Below are positions 16,876 to 24,976 of a stretch of 28,364 nucleotides of DNA, piece after piece (within the stretch, counting starts at the first letter, position 1; each line of letters opens with the position of its first letter). Under the pieces are notes generated by a model that searched no databases, was not told the origin of the DNA, and saw nothing but the letters and a program-made list of their open reading frames with translations. Position numbers and translations under genes: made by a program. Source of the DNA: CAZYXZ01 sp964651395 (lineage in GTDB: Bacteria; Actinomycetota; Actinomycetes; BP-191); assembly GCA_964651395.1 (NCBI GenBank), contig CAZYXZ010000041.1:1-28364 (forward strand). The letters run 5' to 3'.

Positions 16876-17238
16876 ATGGCCCGTCTGGACCGCGAGCAGG
16901 TCACGAAGCTGGCGAAGGACGTCGGTGCGCTCCTGCCGGACATCGCGCGCCTCTTTCGTGACGTCGTGAAGGACGAGCGCGTGCCGCGGCTGGTCAAGGC
17001 GGAGGTCGGTGCCGCCCTCGTCTATGTCCTGTCGCCGATCGACCTCGTTCCCGACTTCATCCCCGGTGTCGGCCAGCTCGACGACCTAGCGGTGATCGCA
17101 TGGGCGGTGCGGCGGCTGCTGCTGGGCGCGGGCGAGCCGGTGCTGCGCGAGCTCTGGCGCGGCACCGACCGCAGCCTCGACATCCTGCTTCAGCTGGTGT
17201 CCACCGGCCTGCGGCCCCGGCTCCTGCGCCGGCACTGA
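16876..17238 (+). CDS. DUF1232 (YkvA-like) protein
   Basis: A 120-residue protein with the DUF1232 core AALVYVLSPIDLVPDFIPGV followed by GQLDDLAVIAWAVRRLL. This is a short hydrophobic hairpin found in many bacterial proteins of unknown function, probably membrane-associated. The N-terminal 45 residues are charged and helical. The start is ATG 16876, 17 bases after the dehydrogenase stop, and it has no strong ribosome site, so it is probably read with the gene before it. No role can be assigned. Confidence 0.85.
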   Translation: MARLDREQVTKLAKDVGALLPDIARLFRDVVKDERVPRLVKAEVGAALVYVLSPIDLVPDFIPGVGQLDDLAVIAWAVRRLLLGAGEPVLRELWRGTDRSLDILLQLVSTGLRPRLLRRH

Positions 17239-17270
17239 CACCGGCGTCACGGCGATTCGGGGCCGAGGAG

Positions 17271-17516
17271 ATGGAGTGGGTGGAGGAGTCCGACGACGGC
17301 CACAGCTACGTCGTCCGGCGCATCCAGCCGTACCAGGCGAGCAAGACCTACCGGTGTCCGGGCTGCGACCAGGAGATCGTGCCGGGTGTCGGGCACGTCG
17401 TCGCCTGGCGTGAGGACGACGTCGAGGACCGCCGCCACTGGCACACGCCGTGCTGGGACCGACGGGCGCACCGCGGCCCGCGCGTGCAGCGGTCCCGCAA
17501 CGCGCCGCGCTACTGA
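17271..17516 (+). CDS. Small conserved-looking Cys/His protein, unknown
   Basis: An 81-residue basic protein. After a short acidic start (MEWVEESDDG) it reads VVRRIQPYQASKTYRCPGCD, then VVAWREDDVEDRRHWHTPCW. The CPGC pair and the HWHTPC segment look like four ligands of a zinc knuckle. The start is uncertain: GAGGAG directly abuts ATG 17271, so GTG 17280, 9 bases from the same site, is an alternative. The TGA stop overlaps the next start (TGATG), tying it to the following hydrolase. I recognise the look of an actinobacterial hypothetical family but know no function. Confidence 0.68.
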   Translation: MEWVEESDDGHSYVVRRIQPYQASKTYRCPGCDQEIVPGVGHVVAWREDDVEDRRHWHTPCWDRRAHRGPRVQRSRNAPRY

Positions 17517-18211
17517 TGGTCGACGTTCGGGCGAACACGGTGCTGCCGGCAGACCGGCGGCCGGTGACGCTGCACACCGCGGACGGCATGGCCCTCGAAG
17601 GCGAGCTCGCCGTGCCGGTCAAGGCGCAGCCGCGCGGCACCCTCGTGCTGCTGCACCCGCTGCCGACGCACGGCGGCAGCATGGACAGCCACCTGCTGCG
17701 CAAGATGGCCTGGCGCCTGCCGGCCCTCGCCGAGCTGGCCGTGCTCCGCTTCAACACGCGCGGCACGGGGCGCAGTGACGGGGCCTTCGACGGCGGGGAC
17801 GCCGAGCGGTACGACGTCGCGGCCGCACTCGACCTGGTCGAGGCCGAGGATCTGCCCGCACCCTGGCTGGTCGGCTGGTCGTTCGGCTCGGAGCTGGTGC
17901 TCGCCTACGGCGCCGGCGATCCGACCGTCGTCGGCGGCGTCCTGCTCGCCCCGCCGCTGAAGCGATCGGGCGAGGCCGAGCTCGACGCGTGGACGGCGAG
18001 CGCCAAGCCGCTCGTCGCGGTCGTTCCCGAGCTCGACGACTATCTGCGCCCGGACGAGGCACGGACCCGCTTCGCGCGCGTGCCGCAGGCCGAGGTGGTC
18101 GCCGTCGAGGGTGCGAAGCACCTCTTCGTCGGCTACACCGAGGAGGTGCTCGACGTCGTCGTCGCGCACGTCGCGCCGGATCGCGCTCCGCTCCCGACGG
18201 TCTGGCCTTAG
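17516..18211 (+). CDS. Alpha/beta hydrolase, dienelactone-hydrolase-like
   Basis: A 231-residue alpha/beta hydrolase. The opening beta strands (VTLHTADGMALEGELAVP) lead to LVLLHPLPTHGGSMDSHLLR and FNTRGTGRSDG, as in the dienelactone-hydrolase/KANL3-like group. The nucleophile is Ser122 in GWSFGSE, an acid lies around Asp174 (PELDDYLRP) and the His is His202 (EGAKHLFVG). ATG 17516 overlaps the previous TGA, which decides the start. No signal peptide is visible, so it is cytosolic. The substrate is unknown. Confidence 0.85.
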   Translation: MVDVRANTVLPADRRPVTLHTADGMALEGELAVPVKAQPRGTLVLLHPLPTHGGSMDSHLLRKMAWRLPALAELAVLRFNTRGTGRSDGAFDGGDAERYDVAAALDLVEAEDLPAPWLVGWSFGSELVLAYGAGDPTVVGGVLLAPPLKRSGEAELDAWTASAKPLVAVVPELDDYLRPDEARTRFARVPQAEVVAVEGAKHLFVGYTEEVLDVVVAHVAPDRAPLPTVWP

Positions 18212-18232
18212 ACGCGCGGCGCGCGGGCGGGC

Positions 18233-18238
18233 TAGGGT
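18233..18238 (+). promoter_or_regulatory. -10 box for the 18246 hydrolase (leaderless type)
   Basis: TAGGGT, 7 bases before the GTG at 18246. A TTAGAC at 18208-18213 could be a poor -35 box, at a spacing of 19. Confidence 0.5.
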
Positions 18239-18245
18239 CCGCACC

Positions 18246-19028
18246 GTGCGGATCGATCCATATGTCATCGAGACGGGGCGGGGCCGCCCCGTCGTGCTGC
18301 TGCACGCCTTCCCGCTCAACGCGACGATGTGGCTCGCGCAGCGCGAGGCGCTCGGCACGTCGTACCGCGTGCTGACGCCCGACCAGCGTGGCTTCGGCGG
18401 AACGCAGCTGGGGCACGACGACCCGCTGCTCGACGAGGTCGCCGACGACGTCGCCGCGATGCTCGACGCGAAGAAGATCGAGCGCGCCGTCATCGGTGGT
18501 CTGTCCATGGGCGGCTACGTCGCGATGGCGTTCTGGCGCCGTCATCCGGATCGCGTGTCCGCACTGATCCTCGCCGACACCAAGATCGGTGCGGACACTG
18601 CCGAGGGTGCGGCCAACCGCGAGCGCATCGCGGCCGAGGTGATCGAGGCCGGCTCGTCCAAGCAGCTCGTGGACGAGGTGCTTCCTGCGCTGCTCGGTGA
18701 GACCACGAAGACCCGGCGAGCACTCGTGCTGGGACGTGTGAAAGCGCTCGTCGAGAGCGCACCGCCGTACGCCGTGGCCTGGGCGCAGCGCGCGATGGCC
18801 GCCCGGCCGGACTCGACGGCAGACCTGGCCGGGGTCACGGTGCCCACGCTCGTCGTCGTCGGCGAGGAGGACACGCTCTCGCCGCCCGCGGAGGCGGAGC
18901 TGATCGCCAAGGCCATCCCCGGCGCCACGCTCGTGACGATCCCCAAGGCCGGTCACCTGACCGCGGTCGAGGCCCCGGAGGAGTTCAACGAAGCCGTCGG
19001 CGCGTTCCTCGCCGGCCTCCCCGCCTAG
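18246..19028 (+). CDS. Alpha/beta hydrolase
   Basis: A 260-residue alpha/beta hydrolase of the common haloperoxidase/3-oxoadipate-enol-lactonase-like branch. It has VVLLHAFPLNATMWLAQ (oxyanion region), TPDQRGFGGT, nucleophile Ser87 in GGLSMGGY, acid Asp209 in GEEDTLSP and His237 in KAGHLTAVE. The catalytic triad is complete. The start GTG 18246 is supported by the TAGGGT box 7 bases upstream; no ribosome site is present. The stop lies in a CTAG shared with the opposing dehydrogenase. The substrate is unknown. No aromatic-degradation genes lie beside it, so a lactonase role is not supported by context. Confidence 0.88.
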   Translation: MRIDPYVIETGRGRPVVLLHAFPLNATMWLAQREALGTSYRVLTPDQRGFGGTQLGHDDPLLDEVADDVAAMLDAKKIERAVIGGLSMGGYVAMAFWRRHPDRVSALILADTKIGADTAEGAANRERIAAEVIEAGSSKQLVDEVLPALLGETTKTRRALVLGRVKALVESAPPYAVAWAQRAMAARPDSTADLAGVTVPTLVVVGEEDTLSPPAEAELIAKAIPGATLVTIPKAGHLTAVEAPEEFNEAVGAFLAGLPA

Positions 19029-20071
19029 GCCCGGAAGCCCGAATCCACCACGACGCGGATCGGGTCGCCTTCCTTCGTCTCGAGGACGCGGAGCGCGTCG
19101 GCGTAGTCCGCGAGCGCGAAACGGTGCGTGATGGTGCCGGACAGGTCGAGGCGACCGGAGCCGACCAGCTCGACGAGCTCCGCGAGCTCCACCCGGGAGC
19201 AGCCGAAAGAGCCCTGCAGGCGCAGCTCGCCGGCGACCAGCAGTGCCTGCGGCAACAGCGACAGCGGTTCCGGGGTGATGCCCACGACGGTGCAGGTGCC
19301 ACCCGGCCGCAACGACTTCACCGCCTGGTCGGTCACCGCCGAGGCGCCGACGAACTCGAAGGAGTGGTGCGCGCCGCCCCCCGTCATGCGGCGTACTTCT
19401 CCGGCCGGCTTGCCACCTGTCGCGTCGACCACCTCGCCGGCGCCGAACAGCTTCGCGCGCTGGAGCGCCCCCGGGTAGGTGTCCACGCCGATCACCTCGG
19501 CGCCGACCACTTGGCTGAGGATCGCGATGGCGTGCAGCCCCAGGCCGCCGAGGCCGTAGACGACCGCGGTCTCGCCTTCGCGGATGCCTGAGCGCTTGAT
19601 CGCGTGGAACGGCGTCGCGACCGCGTCGGTCATGATCGCGCCGGTCGCGAAGTCCACGGAGTCGGGCAGCGGGATGAGCGAGCGGGCCGGCGCCAGGACG
19701 TAGTCGGCGTGCGCGCCATCGACGGTGATGCCGGGGATGTTCAGGCGTGGGCAGATGTTCTCGCGGTCCGCGGCACACATCGGGCACTCGCCGCAGCCGT
19801 AGCCGGCGGCGACCGCGACCCGCTCGCCGCCGCTCCAGCCGGTGACTCCCGGACCCACTTTCTCGACGACGCCGGCCGGTTCGTGCCCCAGGGTCAGCGG
19901 TAGCGGCCCGGTCGGCGTCACCCCGTGCACGATGTGCACGTCCGATCCGCACAGACCGCAGGCCTGTACCGCGACGCGCACCTCGCCGATCCCGGGCTCC
20001 GGGAGCGGCACCGCTTCGACGCGAGGGGCCTGACCGACGCCGTGGAACCGGACCGCAGCCATCGTGGTCAT
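19025..20071 (-). CDS. Zinc-dependent alcohol dehydrogenase (MDR family)
   Basis: A 348-residue medium-chain dehydrogenase. The catalytic zinc region has Cys41 (CGLCGSDVH), His63-Glu64 (LGHEPAG) and Asp149 (IMTDAVATP), where many relatives have Cys. The structural zinc loop has four Cys at 93, 96, 99 and 107. The cofactor-binding motif is GLGGLGLHAIAI, followed by an Asp at the end of the next strand (VIGVDTYP), which suggests NAD. The start ATG 20071 overlaps the stop of the gene before it (ATGA). A second ATG, in frame at 20062, is possible. It probably oxidises an alcohol or hydroxyacyl compound; the substrate is unknown. Confidence 0.9.
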   Translation of the reverse strand: MTTMAAVRFHGVGQAPRVEAVPLPEPGIGEVRVAVQACGLCGSDVHIVHGVTPTGPLPLTLGHEPAGVVEKVGPGVTGWSGGERVAVAAGYGCGECPMCAADRENICPRLNIPGITVDGAHADYVLAPARSLIPLPDSVDFATGAIMTDAVATPFHAIKRSGIREGETAVVYGLGGLGLHAIAILSQVVGAEVIGVDTYPGALQRAKLFGAGEVVDATGGKPAGEVRRMTGGGAHHSFEFVGASAVTDQAVKSLRPGGTCTVVGITPEPLSLLPQALLVAGELRLQGSFGCSRVELAELVELVGSGRLDLSGTITHRFALADYADALRVLETKEGDPIRVVVDSGFRA

Positions 20072-21423
20072 ATGGCGTCCTGTCTCGGGTAGACCACCTC
20101 GGTGCCGATGAGCTGGATGGCCGCCGCCACCGGGATCGCGAGAAGGGCGCCGACCACGCCGAGCAGGCTCGCGCCGATCAAGGCGGCCAGGATCGTCGCG
20201 AGCGGCGAGACGCTCACCGTGCGCTGCATGATCCGCGGCACCAGCAGGTAGTTCTCGAACTGCTGGTAGAGCACGAAGTAGATCAGCGTCGCGATCCCGA
20301 CGGGGACGGAGACGAAGAACGCGACGATCACGCAGACGAAGGCCGCGAGGGACGCGCCGACCAGCGGGATGAGGTCGAGCAGGGCGACCAGCAGGGCGAG
20401 GGCGATCGGCGAGGGCACGCCCACGATGACCAGGAAGATGCCGGCCAGGACGCCGGCGACGATGGACGTCGCGATGTTGCCCAACACGTAGCCGCCGACG
20501 CGGGCGAGTATCTCGTCCGCGAGCAGTCCGACGCGTGGCCTTCGCGATCTCGGGATCAGCCGGTACGCCGAGCGCTTGATGTTGGGGTACGAGCTCAGGA
20601 AGTACAGCGTCAGCACCAGCCCGGTGAGCAGGTTGAACATCGCGCTGAGCAACCCGCGGGCGACCGAGAAGACCTGCTTGCTGCCGGTCTCGATCAGTGC
20701 GCCTTCCTGGAACCTCTCCTTCAGCTTCTCCGTGATCTCGAACTGCTCGTCCAGTCGCCGGTACGCCGAGTTCTCGCGCTGGAGCTGTTCGGCGTACGTC
20801 GGGATCTTCTTGGTGAGCTGGCTCGCCTGATCGACGACCGGCGGGATCGCGGCGAACGCGAACCCGGCGAAGAACAGGATGACCACGAGGAAGATCGCCC
20901 CGACCGCGCGGCCGCGGCGCAGGCCGCGTCGCTGCAGCCACTCGACCGCCGGGTTCAGCCCGACCGCGAGGAAGGCCGAGACGACGGTGATGATCAGGAT
21001 GGACCGCGCGAGGAGGATGCACTTGGCGAGCAGCACTGCCGCCAGGACGCCGATGGACGCCTGGAACGCGATCCGCAGCGGCGTCCGCTGGTCGGTGGCC
21101 TGCCCCGGCTCGCCGAAGGGTTTCGTGTCGGTGGCCCCGGCTTCGATCTGACGGATCGCCGTGTCCAGGAGCGGGTCGTCGGGAGCGACGTCCTCGGCGA
21201 GCGCGACCGCGGCAGCACCGGCCTTCTTGGCGGCGGCCGTGGCCTCCCGGGCCTCCTTGCTGCCCGGTCGTTCGCGGACGACGTCTTCCGCTTCCTTCAT
21301 CGACCGTTCCGCCGACTTCAGGGCGCGCTCCATCTTGGTGCGCGTCGACGCGCTGGCCTTCTTCGGAGCAGCCTGCTTCGACGCTGCGGTCTTCTTCGCC
21401 GGCTTCCGGGGCTCGCCCGCCAT
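20068..21423 (-). CDS. AI-2E-family transporter with a basic N-terminal extension
   Basis: A 451-residue membrane protein of the AI-2E transporter (formerly UPF0118/PerM) family. Hydrophobic helices begin at about residue 118 (two near 118-156) and fill the second half, with the family segments YFVLYQQFENYLLVPRIMQR and LIGASLLGVVGALLAIPVAA. Members export small molecules or ions; the substrate is unknown. The first 115 residues are unusual: hydrophilic, Lys/Ala-rich (PAKKTAASKQAAPKKASAS), then Glu/Arg/Ala helical. ATG 21423 has AAGGAG 6 bases upstream, so this extension is real coding sequence. It is translationally coupled to the alcohol dehydrogenase gene. Confidence 0.9.
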   Translation of the reverse strand: MAGEPRKPAKKTAASKQAAPKKASASTRTKMERALKSAERSMKEAEDVVRERPGSKEAREATAAAKKAGAAAVALAEDVAPDDPLLDTAIRQIEAGATDTKPFGEPGQATDQRTPLRIAFQASIGVLAAVLLAKCILLARSILIITVVSAFLAVGLNPAVEWLQRRGLRRGRAVGAIFLVVILFFAGFAFAAIPPVVDQASQLTKKIPTYAEQLQRENSAYRRLDEQFEITEKLKERFQEGALIETGSKQVFSVARGLLSAMFNLLTGLVLTLYFLSSYPNIKRSAYRLIPRSRRPRVGLLADEILARVGGYVLGNIATSIVAGVLAGIFLVIVGVPSPIALALLVALLDLIPLVGASLAAFVCVIVAFFVSVPVGIATLIYFVLYQQFENYLLVPRIMQRTVSVSPLATILAALIGASLLGVVGALLAIPVAAAIQLIGTEVVYPRQDAI

Positions 21424-21455
21424 GCCTCGCTCCTTGCGATCGAAGGACGCGGGCG

Positions 21456-21461
21456 AGACTA
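21456..21461 (-). promoter_or_regulatory. Possible -10 box for the AI-2E gene
   Basis: TAGTCT on the minus strand, about 32 bases before ATG 21423, giving a short leader with the AAGGAG ribosome site. It is back to back with the plus-strand box at 21469-21474, the same arrangement as at 12485-12504. Confidence 0.4.
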
Positions 21462-21468
21462 CGCGGTC

Positions 21469-21474
21469 TAGCCT
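21469..21474 (+). promoter_or_regulatory. -10 box for the secreted protein gene (leaderless type)
   Basis: TAGCCT, 6 bases before ATG 21481. No ribosome site is present. Confidence 0.5.
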
Positions 21475-21480
21475 GGGCTC

Positions 21481-22377
21481 ATGAGACTCCGCCGACTCGT
21501 CGTCCCGTTCGCGCCCGCCCTGCTGGCTGCGGGGATCCTGACGCCGTCGGCTGGCGCCGCCACCTGTGCCTCAGCGCATCCCAAGCCGCGGATCAGCCTG
21601 ACCGGGTCACGCACGCGGGCGATACCGGCCGAGACGCCACGGCTCGCTTTCGGCGGCTACCTCAAGCGCGACGGCTGCGCGCTCGTCGGCCAGGCGGTCG
21701 GCCTGTTCGTCCGGACCGGGCCCGGCCCCTATGTCTTCGCGACGAAGACGGTGACGGGCGCCTACGGCAAGTACAACGCGACGCTGCCGTTCCGTGGCGA
21801 GATGGACGTCATCGCCATCTTCAGCGGGGACCGGCAAGAGGCCCGGGCGGTCTCGCAGGTCTGGCACGTCTACGTCGGACGGCAGCCCGAGTGGGAGTTC
21901 GGCTTCGGCGGCCAGTGCAGCTACAGCCGCTTGGACGGCCCGCGCTACAACGGGCCCTCCGGCGTCCAGGTCACGTCCGTGGGCGTCCCGCCGAACGTGT
22001 CGAGTGCGGCTGATCACATCGCGTTCACGGTGCGCGTCACCAACAGTTCGACCTCGAGCTTCACCTTCACCCCGGAGCGCAACGACTGGTTCGGCAACCC
22101 TGCGGTGCTCGAGAACGTGGCGACCGGGGAGCAGCTCAGCTTCACCAGGAGCTCGGACGCACTCATCGGGCCGTCAGCCGTCACCTTGCAGCCGGGCGCG
22201 AGCATCGACTTCGACCGATGGGCCGAGCTGCGGATCTGCCAGACGCCCCACACGTCGCACAAGCACATCGCCGCGGCGCGGTTCCGGCTGCACGGTGCCG
22301 CGCTCGTGCACATGGAGGACGGGCGGACGCTCAGCTGGTTCGCGCCGCCGGTCGAGGTGTCGGTGCTTGGCGTCTAG
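21481..22377 (+). CDS. Secreted protein of unknown function
   Basis: A 298-residue protein with a clear Sec signal peptide: basic MRLRR, a hydrophobic core (VVPFAPALLAAGIL) and a probable cleavage after AGA at residue 26. Cys29 is not in a lipobox, so it is not a lipoprotein. The mature part looks all-beta, with four Cys (possibly two disulfides). A first half, YLKRDGCALVGQAVGLFVRT onwards, resembles an Ig-like or carbohydrate-type sandwich, and a second half has VRVTNSSTSSFTF and LQPGASIDFDRW. I do not recognise the family. It is transcribed away from the AI-2E gene, and its stop overlaps that of ccr in CTAG. Confidence 0.75.
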   Translation: MRLRRLVVPFAPALLAAGILTPSAGAATCASAHPKPRISLTGSRTRAIPAETPRLAFGGYLKRDGCALVGQAVGLFVRTGPGPYVFATKTVTGAYGKYNATLPFRGEMDVIAIFSGDRQEARAVSQVWHVYVGRQPEWEFGFGGQCSYSRLDGPRYNGPSGVQVTSVGVPPNVSSAADHIAFTVRVTNSSTSSFTFTPERNDWFGNPAVLENVATGEQLSFTRSSDALIGPSAVTLQPGASIDFDRWAELRICQTPHTSHKHIAAARFRLHGAALVHMEDGRTLSWFAPPVEVSVLGV

Positions 22378-23711
22378 ACGTTGCGGAAGCGGTTGATGGC
22401 CTCGAGGTGCTGGGCGCGCATCTCCGGGTCCCGCACGCCGAGACCTTCCTCGGGTGCGAGCGCGAGGACGCCCACCTTGCCCTGGTGCAGGTTGCGGTGG
22501 ACGTCGTACGCCGCCTGCCCGGTCTCCGCGAGCGGGTAGGAGCGCGACAGCGTCGGGTGGATCTTGCCCTTCGCGATGAGCCGGTTGGACTCCCACGCCT
22601 CACGGTAGTTCGCGAAGTGCGAGCCGATGATCCGCTTGAGGCTCATCCAGAGGTAGCGGTTGTCGTACTCGTGCACGAACCCGCTGGTCGACGCGCAGGT
22701 GACGATGGTGCCGCCGCGCCGGGTCACGTAGACGCTCGCGCCGAACGTCTCCCGGCCCGGGTGCTCGAACACGATGTCCGGGTCGTCGCCACCGGTCAGC
22801 TCACGGATCTTCGCCCCGAACCGCTGCCACTCCTTCGGGTCCTGCGTCTGCTCGTCCTTCCAGAACCGGTAGCCCTCGGCCGCGCGGTCGATGACCAGGT
22901 CCGCGCCCATCGAACGGCAGATGTCCGCCTTCTCCGGTGAGGACACCACGCAGACCGGGATCGCGCCGCCGTTGAGGGCGAACTGGGTCGCGTAGGAGCC
23001 GAGGCCTCCGCTCGCCCCCCAGATCAGGACGACGTCGCCCTGCTTCATCTGCGCGCCGTTGCGCGAGACCAGCTGCCGGTACGCCGTGCTGTTGACCAGG
23101 CCGGGGCAGGCGGCTTCCTCCCAGGTCAGGTGGTCCGGCTTCGGCATGAGCTGGTTCGCCTTGACCAGCGCCAGCTGGGCCAGGCCGCCGAAGTTGGTCT
23201 CGAAGCCCCAGATCCGCTGCTCGGGGTCGAGCATCGTGTCGTTGTGCCCGTCCGGGCTCTCCAGCTCGACGGACAGGCAGTGCGCGACCACCTCGTCGCC
23301 CGGCTTCCAGCTGTTGACGCCGACGCCCGTGCGCAGGACGACTCCCGCCAGGTCGGAGCCGACGACGTGGTACGGCAGGTCATGGCGCTTCGTGAGCGGG
23401 CTGAGCCGGCCATAGCGCTCGAGGAACTTGAAGGTGGAGACCGGTTCGAAGATGGAGGTCCAGACGGTGTTGTAGTTGACCGCGCTCGCCATGACGGCGA
23501 CCAGTGCCTCGCCGGGCCCCAGCTCAGGCGTGGCCACCTCGTCGAGATGGAGAGCGGTGCGCGGGTCCTTCTCCCGGCTGGCCAGGCCCTTGAACATCTC
23601 CTGCTCGTCCTTGCGCACCACGATCGCCTCGTAGCTGTCCGGCACGGGCAGGGCGGCGATGTCCTCGGGACTCGCCCCGCCGTCGAGGATGGCGTCGCGG
23701 ATTGCCTTCAC
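22374..23711 (-). CDS. ccr: Crotonyl-CoA carboxylase/reductase
   Basis: A 445-residue NADPH-dependent enzyme that reductively carboxylates crotonyl-CoA to (2S)-ethylmalonyl-CoA, the key step of the ethylmalonyl-CoA pathway and of ethylmalonyl extender supply. It is very close to known Ccr proteins along its length (SVNYN-like AVNYNTVWTSIFEPVSTF; WGASGGLGSYATQFAL; EHPGRETFGASVYVTRRGG). The CO2-binding residues known from Kitasatospora setae are present, with Asn81, Phe170 and Glu171 at the same numbers when GTG 23711 is used, and His in SHFANYREA. CAGGAGG lies 8 bases upstream of that GTG, confirming the start. The stop overlaps the convergent secreted-protein gene. It has its own likely promoter. 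Confidence 0.97.
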   Translation of the reverse strand: MKAIRDAILDGGASPEDIAALPVPDSYEAIVVRKDEQEMFKGLASREKDPRTALHLDEVATPELGPGEALVAVMASAVNYNTVWTSIFEPVSTFKFLERYGRLSPLTKRHDLPYHVVGSDLAGVVLRTGVGVNSWKPGDEVVAHCLSVELESPDGHNDTMLDPEQRIWGFETNFGGLAQLALVKANQLMPKPDHLTWEEAACPGLVNSTAYRQLVSRNGAQMKQGDVVLIWGASGGLGSYATQFALNGGAIPVCVVSSPEKADICRSMGADLVIDRAAEGYRFWKDEQTQDPKEWQRFGAKIRELTGGDDPDIVFEHPGRETFGASVYVTRRGGTIVTCASTSGFVHEYDNRYLWMSLKRIIGSHFANYREAWESNRLIAKGKIHPTLSRSYPLAETGQAAYDVHRNLHQGKVGVLALAPEEGLGVRDPEMRAQHLEAINRFRNV

Positions 23712-23748
23712 AGCAGTGACCTCCTGATGACGTGCCGGCTGGAGCGGG

Positions 23749-23754
23749 ATGCTA
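23749..23754 (-). promoter_or_regulatory. Possible -10 box for ccr
   Basis: TAGCAT on the minus strand, giving a leader of about 30 bases with the CAGGAGG ribosome site. It lies in the 47 bases between the VIT1-like stop and ccr. CTAGCAAG directly precedes it and overlaps the neighbour's stop codon. The heptamer TAGCAAG recurs at the thiolase promoter. Confidence 0.4.
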
Positions 23755-23758
23755 CTTG

Positions 23759-24529
23759 CTAGCCCGGCGTGGTCTCGATCCCGAGGCCGCTCGGGAGCAC
23801 CTGGCCGACGCCGAAGGAAAGCAGCGCGGCGAGACCGGCCAGCACGCAGATCTGCAGGCCGCTGCGCCACCAGTTCTCCCCGGACAGCCGTCCCTTGACG
23901 GTGCCCATGCCGAACAGCGCCATCAGCGTGGCCACGACGGAGAGCCACAACCCGGCGTGCACGGAGAGCGCGAGGTAGGGGACGACCGGGACGAGCGAGC
24001 CGGTCACGAAGGCGCCGCCCATGATGAGCGCGTCCCGGGCCGGTGAGCTGGGGGGCTCCATCGCGATGCCGAGCTCCTTCTCCGCCATCGTCTTGAGCAG
24101 CGCGTACTCGCTCTCGCCGATCGCCGAGGCGGCGCGCACCGCGGCGTCCTGCGACAGGCCCTCGCCGACCAGGATGTCGGCCAGCTCCATCCGCTCCACG
24201 AACGGCCGGCGAGCCAGCTGCTCGCGCTCCTTGTCCAGCTCGAAGTCGAAGATGTCCCGCTGGCTCTTGGCCGCGATGTACGCACCGAGGCTCATCGAGA
24301 TGGTGCCGGCGAGCGCGCCGGCGAGCCCGGCCACGAGGATCGTCGAGCGCGTGGCCGCCGCGCCGTGCACGCCCACGACGAGGGAGAGGTTGGAGACCAG
24401 GCCGTCCTGCATCCCGAAGACGACCTCGCGGATCTGGCCGCGCCGTTGGACGCGCTCGTACTCCTGCGCGGCGGCCTCGCCGAGGCCGCCGGCCACCATG
24501 CGACCCGGCTCGGGCCGTCGGTCGGGCAT
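23759..24529 (-). CDS. VIT1/CCC1-type membrane protein
   Basis: A 256-residue membrane protein of the VIT1/CCC1 family, whose eukaryotic members move Fe2+ or Mn2+ into vacuoles. The signature REVVFGMQDGLVSNLSLVVG is near the N-terminus, followed by a second helix pair ending MSLGAYIAAKSQRDIF. The cytosolic acidic helical segment follows (FELDKEREQLARRPFVERME), then GESEYALLKTMAEKELGIAM. Three helices fill the C-terminal third. The Glu and Met residues of the middle segment are the expected metal ligands. The start is ATG 24529, 14 bases after the epimerase stop, with GGAG upstream. A link to B12 or acyl-CoA metabolism is not obvious. Confidence 0.88.
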   Translation of the reverse strand: MPDRRPEPGRMVAGGLGEAAAQEYERVQRRGQIREVVFGMQDGLVSNLSLVVGVHGAAATRSTILVAGLAGALAGTISMSLGAYIAAKSQRDIFDFELDKEREQLARRPFVERMELADILVGEGLSQDAAVRAASAIGESEYALLKTMAEKELGIAMEPPSSPARDALIMGGAFVTGSLVPVVPYLALSVHAGLWLSVVATLMALFGMGTVKGRLSGENWWRSGLQICVLAGLAALLSFGVGQVLPSGLGIETTPG

Positions 24530-24543
24530 CTAGTGCTCCGCCA

Positions 24544-24954
24544 TCAGCGCGCTGCCGACTGGACCAGCTCGGTGAGGACGCCCCCCACGTCCTTCGGGTG
24601 CAGGAACGCGATCGAGGCGCCCATCGACCCGTGGCGCGGCCGCTCGTCGACCAGCCGCACGCCCTTCGCGCCGATCTCCTCCAGCGCCTTCTCGACGTCG
24701 TCGACGCCGTAGCCGATGTGGTGGACGCCCTCGCCGTTGCGGGCCAGGAACTTGCCCACCGGCGAGTCGGGGCGGGTCGGCTCGAGCAGCTGGACGTACG
24801 AGCCCGGGGCGACCAGCAACATCGCTTCGTTGACCCCCTGCTCCTCGTTCGTCTCGCGGCTGGCGACGGTCAGGCCGAAGGTCGTCTCGTAGAAGCCGAT
24901 CCGCTCCTCGAGGTCGAAGCAGGCGATCCCGATGTGGTCGATCCGGGTCAGCAC
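24544..24954 (-). CDS. mce: Methylmalonyl-CoA (ethylmalonyl-CoA) epimerase
   Basis: A 136-residue vicinal-oxygen-chelate enzyme that interconverts the (2R) and (2S) forms of methylmalonyl-CoA, and in ethylmalonyl-CoA pathway organisms also ethylmalonyl-CoA. It has the paired beta-alpha-beta modules with metal ligands in the expected order: His7 (RIDHIGIAC), Gln55 (YVQLLEP), His79 (GVHHIGYGV) and Glu129 (GVLTELVQ). The start is GTG 24954, with AGGAG 7 bases upstream. The frame stays open further upstream, but that part would overlap the thiolase gene and lies outside the fold. It is divergent from the thiolase, an arrangement I recall from other actinobacteria. Confidence 0.95.
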   Translation of the reverse strand: MLTRIDHIGIACFDLEERIGFYETTFGLTVASRETNEEQGVNEAMLLVAPGSYVQLLEPTRPDSPVGKFLARNGEGVHHIGYGVDDVEKALEEIGAKGVRLVDERPRHGSMGASIAFLHPKDVGGVLTELVQSAAR

Positions 24955-24976
24955 GGATGGGCTCCTCTGCGGTCGG

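Noticed and set aside
23712..23948. Upstream extension of ccr into the VIT1-like gene
   Set aside because: GTG 23711 has CAGGAGG at 8 bases and places Asn81, Phe170 and Glu171 at the known Ccr numbers.
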